64,000 nucleotides of DNA from Botrytis cinerea B05.10 (lineage: Eukaryota; Ascomycota; Leotiomycetes; Helotiales; Sclerotiniaceae): contig NC_037317.1 in NCBI RefSeq assembly GCF_000143535.2, forward strand, positions 992,001 to 1,056,000, in the 5' to 3' direction. The notes beneath the pieces are model-generated. The model was not told the DNA's origin. It searched no databases and saw only the letters and a program-made list of their open reading frames with translations. Positions 58,403-64,000 of this stretch are shown here, in pieces. Every line of letters begins with the position of its first letter. Within the stretch, counting starts at the first letter, position 1. Made by a program: the position numbers and the translations under genes.

Positions 58403-59973
58403 TTAAGCTTCAGCGTCCGCTGACGTGTGTGTTCCATTGGTTGCCTCGAGATGAGCAGTTTGCTCGCGTTGCATTCTAGCCTCGATCTCCTTTAATTGAC
58501 TCTCGCGAGCCAATAACTCTTGTCTCTTCGCCTCAATCTCTCGTTGCACCTTGATCTCAATCTCTCTAAGCTTCTCCTCCTCGCGGCGGAGTTGCTCTTC
58601 CTTTAGGCGGACAGATTGAGAGGCCAGATCCTCAGGGTTCATAGAAGCATCACTGTAGAGCTATTAGCATTTATCAATCATAATTAGAATGAATAAAACA
58701 TACCCTCCACTACCACCGTCAACACTCTTGCTAAGCTTCTCGGTACGGTAGTTTTCGTAAAGGAAATCGTGGGTTATTTCCTTCAAATCTGCTAAATGAC
58801 TGTGTAGAAGGGCACTTCTAATGGCAAGGAAGTCGGAATGTCTTGGGTTATCAACCTCTACAACACCCCATGGATATTGTCTTGCGCGAACTTGACGTCC
58901 ACCAATCTCAACAACATCCTCTGATCCCACGATGGCGAATGGCATCAAACCACGAAGCTCAGCATTCTCCTCAACTGTGTCCTCGTCGTCCTCCTCGATA
59001 TCATAAGGGAAGTTGTAGACAGGAATTCTATAGTGCTCGATATCCTCCATGACAAGCTTTTTTGATTCTGCAAGTTCGGCGGGTGTCAAGGAATCAGCCT
59101 TTCCGATGACTGGAATAACATTAACTCTAGGGGAGAGACGCTTCATGAGCTCGATATCTAATTCGCGAAGGCTATGAAGTACGTCAGCTTGAAATTGCGA
59201 GGTGAAGATTGAGATGCGACATACCCGTGGCCGGTAGGGGTGATGAAATAAAGTAATGCATGGATACGATTGTCGCGGAAACGAGGATTACGCTTGATAC
59301 GGGATTCTTCTGCCAAAATATCGTCGTATTGTCTCTCAAGGTAGCCAACAATCTCTCCAAAACTTCACATCTGTCAGCTAGAAACACTCATGTTGTAATT
59401 TGTCTCTCCTACCTTGCCTCATTGTCGATTTGGTCTCCAAAGCCAGGTGTGTCGACAATTGTGAGTGAAATACGGGTTCCTTCCTCGTCCAATTCCAACT
59501 CTGCAAGAGTGTCAGTCAATGTTCAATTTAGATATACTTTATAGATCCAACTGTTGCTTACCAACTGTGGTTGGCTTAATCTTGACACCTTCCTCGACAT
59601 GAGCATTTGTCACATCGTCGGCATCCTTGCCAGAGAGGACCTGTTTGCCGCATAAAGTGTTCACGAAAGTGGTTCGTCCTGTGAGATCCAGTCAATACCG
59701 CCCATGATATCCATATGTGCATTGTGCTATCGTACCTGTGCCTGATGCACCGCAGACCATCAAACAGAACTGGATACCCTTCTTGACATTCTTCTTTTTT
59801 CGCATCTTAATCTAGGGAAATTGCTCAGTTAGTCTTGACCAAACTTCGAAAGATGAGAACAAACCCCAGATGTGAACTATTGGGGAAGTTGCGGTCAGAT
59901 TATCCAGACTTTGGACATAGACCAAAAAAGTTGTTGATAGGGATAAACATACAGCATTGAATGGAGACGACAT
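58403..59973 (-). CDS. Septin, Cdc11/AspA type
   Basis: GTP-binding filament protein of septin rings at septa, branch points and infection structures. Exons 59973-59953, 59876-59865 (12 nt, optional), 59811-59736, 59678-59562, 59500-59413, 59362-59225, 59171-58704 and 58652-58403 give 389 aa, or 385 without the micro-exon. After MSSPFNA comes the polybasic KMRKKKNVKKG, which binds phosphoinositides. The P-loop GASGTGRT is split by an intron and has Arg in place of the usual Lys, as I recall for Cdc11-type septins. G3 is DTPGFGD and G4 is GKAD (VIPVIGKADSLTP). The septin unique element includes YPWGVVEVDNP. The C-terminal ~75 residues form a charged coiled coil (LKEEQLRREEEKLREIE). The septin family is certain; the subgroup is from memory. 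Confidence 0.9.
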
Positions 59974-60955
59974 GATTGTCTTATTATTACGAGGCTTAAG
60001 CCACGAGGGAAAACGATTGAACTGGCCTTTAAATTGAAGGGGGAAAGATAGATTGAAGAGGAAGAATTGATGGAAAGAAAATAAGTGCTTTCGCTCTGTT
60101 GAACTTTGGAAATTGAAGTCGCGGATATTCACCCTCTCGTAAACTATCGGTCGACAAGTCGTTGCTTCTTCAGGTCAGGGGAATAAATTAGCGAAATATA
60201 ACGCTTTACCTAATTAAGCAGCGGGTGATAGAGCTTGTGCAACTCAGTGCGAGGCTGAGAGGAGCAATTTTCTGGGGTGTCACAGTTTATCTTGGGGATG
60301 AAACATAAATCATGCGTCCCTCTTATCAATATCATCAATATCATCAATATCAACGACAAACATCGCATTCGGTCGAATTGAAGGGAGATTGCTATACATT
60401 CACTCTTCCTGCACCGCACTGTACTGTATGTACATGATTAGCGCCGAGAGCGAACCCCCAAATTCCTAGGCGCTGAAGCCGATCTGTCATGGTTTCAATA
60501 CCCTTAATTGATGGTTCAACAAGTTGGAAAACATCTAAACCTGCCCACTAGGCTCGGGACAACGCTGAGAAGGGCCCCCTAGTCTTTTCATTAATTACCA
60601 TTACGAACGGCGGACACCCACGTTACCGTACCTATTATCGTGCATAGGTAGATAGAGATTGCAGGTGATTGACAGCCTGGTACTGTACAGAGTATGCCTA
60701 GCCCGCTGCAATAGCGCAGTCATATCCACACGCGCAGCAGCATATAATACAGTGCCGCGCAGCACAGTATCTACTTTTAAATATTTATATCGAGAATATC
60801 GTAGTTGTCGCAAGCCATCTCATAATTCAGCACATCGAGTCTCGAGAGTAGTGAACAACTCCACAAGTTGGTGACCAATTACACATCGCTTTCTACGTCA
60901 CATCTTTGGAAATCGTTGGGATAAACAACATTGGAGCACGTTATCGCTATCAAAG
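59974..60955. promoter_or_regulatory. Divergent upstream region, septin and PROPPIN
   Basis: Nearly 1 kb between divergent starts. Contains an ATCATCAAT repeat near 60,330-60,350. No gene or specific binding site can be assigned. Confidence 0.5.
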
Positions 60956-62351
60956 ATGAATACCAGACCCTTGATAGAGAACTCAAGGAATCCTACAGCC
61001 TTATCAGCGTCTTTTAACCACGATGCTAGCTGTTTTGCTGTTGGACTCGATACAGGATTCCGTGGTATGTCGCAAAAGAGTGTTCTTTTTGAAGAACTTC
61101 CTAACTATAAATTGTAGTGTTCAACACCGAAGCATGCCAACAACGAGTTGCCAGAGGTAGGTCTCAAACCACAATCCCTTGACTGATCAGTACTGACCAC
61201 GGAGGTAGATTTCAATGGCGGGGTTGGAACAGCACAGATGCTTGGGAATACCAACTACATTGCTCTAGTTGGTGGTGGGAAACAACCAAAGTTCGCTCAG
61301 AATAAGGCGAGTAGATTCAAGTGGGGAGGATTAATTCATGTTTGCGGCCTAACACTACTGTAGGTAATCATTTGGGATGACTTGAAAGCAAAGGTTGCTG
61401 CACAAGTATCGGTTCTTACCTCTGTTAGAGGAGTTCGAATCACGAGGACTCACATAGTAGTTGCACTTCTAAACAGCATTCGTGTTTATCATTTCCAAAG
61501 CAACCCTACACTATATCAGGCTTATGAAACTGCAAGCAATCCTAATGGGCTGTGTTGCTTGAGTGCCAGCATCTTGATATTCCCCGGTAGGACAGCCGGG
61601 CAAGTACAAGTGGTCGAACTCAATAGTGGAAATGTTAGCATTATACCTGCTCACACGGGAGCTCTTCGAGCTCTAGCTTTAAGCCGTGACGATGAGATCA
61701 TTGCAACTGCCAGCGAAACTGTAAGTCTTTTTGCTCATTTTTCATGTTATTCTGAAAATCTCGAAGCTCATGTGAATGTAGGGTACGCTGGTCAGAGTAT
61801 TTGCAACCAGCAATTGTGCAAAGATAGCTGAACTCAGACGAGGTGTTGATCACGCCGATATTTTTTCCATTTCCATCTCCCCCTCAGGACAGCTCCTGGC
61901 TGTTACTTCTGACAAAGCTACGCTTCACGTTTTTGATATTCCACATCCCTCAAAACCTCCACGATCAGAATCAGCGACTGGTCATCGACGGCTCACATCC
62001 CTTGGTGGCGGTGGTAGTCCAACGACTCCAGATTCCGATGCAAGAAACAAGTGGGGAATTCTAGGGAAACTACCTTTGATGCCCCGATTGTTCTCGGACA
62101 TATATTCTTTTGCAACTGCCACATTTTCCATTGGCGAGGAGCCTTTGTCCACATCTTCTAACCCACTAACAGCAAGCGACGCTGGACCTAAAGCCTCGAA
62201 AGGTGTCATCGGATGGACTAGTGACGAGAGTCTAATTGTAGTTGGAGCGGGCACTGACAGCCGATGGGAAAAATTTATCATTGCCGAAGGTGAAGATGGC
62301 AAGCGTTACTGTATACGGGATGGTTGGAAGAGAATTATGAGAGTCGAATAA
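60956..62351 (+). CDS. HSV2: PROPPIN WD-repeat protein, HSV2/WIPI3-4 type
   Basis: Seven-bladed propeller that binds PtdIns3P/PtdIns(3,5)P2 and acts in autophagy (micronucleophagy in yeast Hsv2). Five exons (60956-61064, 61118-61156, 61209-61306, 61364-61720, 61782-62351) give 390 aa. It starts [20 protein letters not shown] and has the blade-1 [42 protein letters not shown] and GTLVRVFAT follow. The lipid-binding motif is LRRG ([17 protein letters not shown]), the variant seen in WIPI3/4 and Hsv2 rather than the FRRG of Atg18. Intron 3 uses a GC donor (AAG|GCGAGT). The blade-6 loop (about 275-300) is Ser/Gly-rich. The 3' end converges with IST3, 206 bp apart. Confidence 0.88.
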
Positions 62352-62557
62352 ATACTGGTCGTTTTTCATGTATGTATGACACGACATGGCAAGGAGCCGA
62401 ATACCCCTCACGATTGGAGTTAATTAGGTTGCATTATATATGGATGGGCATTGAGCGTGTATTTGGAGGCTATTCATGCATAAGAACTTGCATATTGAGT
62501 CAACTAGGTCATAGAATCTCTTGCAAGCCAATGTTAAGGTTCTCTTACACTACATTA

Positions 62558-63584
62558 CTAATGCCTCCGCCTATCATGCTCGTACCCCCTTGAATCATCT
62601 CTTTTTTCTCGTCGCTCACTGATCCTACCCATGTCCCTACCATCCCGTTCATAATCGCGACGCCTTGGCGCATCTTTTTCTTCATCTCTCCGCGATCGGG
62701 AACTGTATTCATCACCCTCGTCCTCCCTTGGTGACCTTTCTCGCCGTGACCTCCTTACTTTTCCATCATCGTATGGGGATCTTCTCCTAGACTCGCGATC
62801 TCGATCCCGGTCTCTATTATAGCCATGAGACCTATGCCGAGATCGATGGCCATCATCCAAATCTTCCTCATCCTTGATCCGCCTAGATCTATGGTGATGT
62901 CTATGCTTTCTGCTCTTTTCAGACCTCTCAGATTTGCTTCCTCCTTTGGCCTTTGCCAGTGCTTTTGCGACCTCTTCTTTCTTCTCCTCGATGAGAAATG
63001 CTTTCATCGGATCGTCTTCATCATGGTCCCTGATTAGCAGCGCCAATTCCCTCTCCTCTTTGAGCATTGGTCTCTGTTCTTCTTCGTCTTCGCTATTCTC
63101 ACTCTCCCCATCGGTCCTTCTCCTCTTCCGCCTCTCATCTCCTTCTCCATCTAGCTCCTCATTCAGATCCATTCCAGTATCTTCTTCTCCCTCCTTCCTC
63201 TTGTACCTCGTATGGTCTACTTTCAGTGTCCTGCCCGCAATTACTGCGCCTCCCAAATTATCGACAGCTAAATCCGTACTCCTCTGATCCTCATATTTCA
63301 GGAATGCAAACCCTTTAGATTTTCCAGTTTCTTTGTCCCGTATTAAATTGATATATGTAGGCTCGCCATATTGTGAGAATATAGTCAGGATATCGCCTTC
63401 GGAGAGCTCAAAGGGAAGACCGCCTATGTAGATGTAAGCTGTGTCGCGATAATCCGTATGCCACGAGGCGGATGGAGAACTAGAGAATAGTTAGTTTGGC
63501 AACGAATTTAAAATAACTGCTAACTTACACTCCATTCTCCAATTCACGTCTATTAAGCTCTTGAATCTGACGAATGCTATTCAT
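62558..63584 (-). CDS. IST3: IST3/RBMX2-type RRM protein (RES complex, U2 snRNP)
   Basis: Component of the pre-mRNA retention and splicing (RES) complex that docks on the spliceosome with Bud13 and Pml1. Two exons (63584-63529, 63479-62558) give 325 aa. The N-terminus MNSIRQIQELNRRELENGV and the following SWHTDYRDTAYIYIGGLPF are diagnostic. The RRM has RNP2 YIYIGGL and RNP1 KSKGFAFLKY, ending RTLKVDHTRYKRKEG. The C-terminal ~215 residues are acidic, then strongly Arg/Asp/Ser/His-rich (RS/RD repeats, HRHHHRSRR). Yeast Ist3 is much shorter; filamentous fungi and animals have this long tail. The opposite-strand Ser-rich frames are shadows. Confidence 0.92.
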
Positions 63585-63942
63585 ATTGTTGTGCGTAAGG
63601 AATGAGTTGTAACAAATGCACCAGGTAGGTGAGGCGGAAGAAGCAAGGACAAGGCTGTAAAATAATAAATTTGGGCCCCTGCCTCGCGTGTTCCACTGCA
63701 TTGATTTACGTTCACAACTTTATGAAGCTTCCCCAAACCACAGAACTTGATGAGGTCTAGAATAGCCAATGCGATAAATACGGAATTCATTGATCTTTTA
63801 CCTCCCATATATCGGATGGGAAATTTTGGGGCCGGGAGAAACCAACGACAGTTACTCAGGCTTCAAAGATTGTCCTACAAACTGCATGGTTACGAGTGCA
63901 ATACAGGGGAAAGGAAGTAAATAAACCTCCAAAACAGCGGAT
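63585..63942. other. Intergenic, divergent upstream region
   Basis: Between IST3 and a possible plus-strand gene at 63,943; nothing identified. Confidence 0.45.
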
Positions 63943-64000
63943 ATGGCAAACAACAGGGCATCGACGTATACGCAAGCTACGACATCAACGGATGATGAGG
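63943..64000 (+). CDS. Possible 5' end of a gene cut by the window edge
   Basis: An ATG at 63,943 opens an uninterrupted 19-codon frame (MANNRASTYTQATTSTDDE) to the window end. It is rich in Thr/Ser/Asn and acidic, like many disordered fungal N-termini, and lies divergent from IST3. Too short to name; a chance frame is possible. Confidence 0.35.
   Translation, partial: MANNRASTYTQATTSTDDE

Noticed and set aside
62934..63318. Ser-rich plus frames over IST3
   Set aside because: Shadow of the Arg/Asp/Glu-rich tail of IST3.

Overview
The window is nuclear DNA of a filamentous ascomycete (Pezizomycotina). The genes have short introns of about 45-75 nt, mostly GT-AG with CTAAC/CTGAC-type branch sites. 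The gene set is eukaryotic and fungal: EDC3, PIF1, PUB1/TIA-1, ceramide synthase, a septin, a PROPPIN, PET191 and IST3. Intergenic DNA is AT-leaning and rich in microsatellites. Protein texture and base composition fit Leotiomycetes, perhaps Sclerotiniaceae (Botrytis/Sclerotinia-like), but that placement is from memory and unproven. There is no rRNA, recognisable tRNA, CRISPR array or intact transposon.

Layout. 1-2.2 kb: simple repeats. 2.2-11.2 kb: EDC3 (mRNA decapping), PIF1 helicase and PUB1-type RNA-binding protein, all on the minus strand, plus a possible 29-residue two-exon micro-gene divergent from EDC3. 11.2-14.5 kb: gene-poor. 14.5-18.2 kb: three fungal proteins I do not recognise. 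18.2-20.9 kb: gene-poor, with a possible remnant of a small Cys-rich gene. 21-22.9 kb: a DHA2-like MFS transporter. 24.2-29 kb: a SPATA20/YyaL-type thioredoxin-fold protein and a secreted CAP/PR-1 protein. 29-34.7 kb: a 5.7-kb gene desert with microsatellites. 34.7-41.2 kb: an ABCC (MRP-type) transporter divergent from an alpha/beta hydrolase. 44-44.9 kb: a bZIP factor. 45.8-49.3 kb: PET191 divergent from a TGL1-type lipase. 50.3-55.1 kb: an MFSD10/TetA-like MFS transporter and a LAG1-type ceramide synthase. 56.7-63.6 kb: a BI-1 family protein, a Cdc11/AspA-type septin, an HSV2/WIPI3-4-type PROPPIN and IST3. A gene may start at 63,943 and run off the window.

How the genes relate. This is ordinary eukaryotic gene order, not operons. 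Shared themes are RNA metabolism (EDC3, PUB1, IST3), lipids and membranes (ceramide synthase, TGL1 lipase, BI-1, PROPPIN) and export or detoxification (two MFS, one ABCC with its divergent hydrolase). I rebuilt exon structures by hand. For every multi-exon gene the exon lengths sum to a whole number of codons and join conserved family motifs in frame.

Most notable points: a 5-nt micro-exon in the MFSD10-like gene that is needed to keep the frame; a possible 12-nt micro-exon in the septin; a GC-AG intron in the PROPPIN; a canonical CCHC zinc knuckle in PIF1; a bZIP protein with a second, partial basic-region motif; and a small PET191 gene whose first exon is 25 nt. No clearly new multi-gene system was found.
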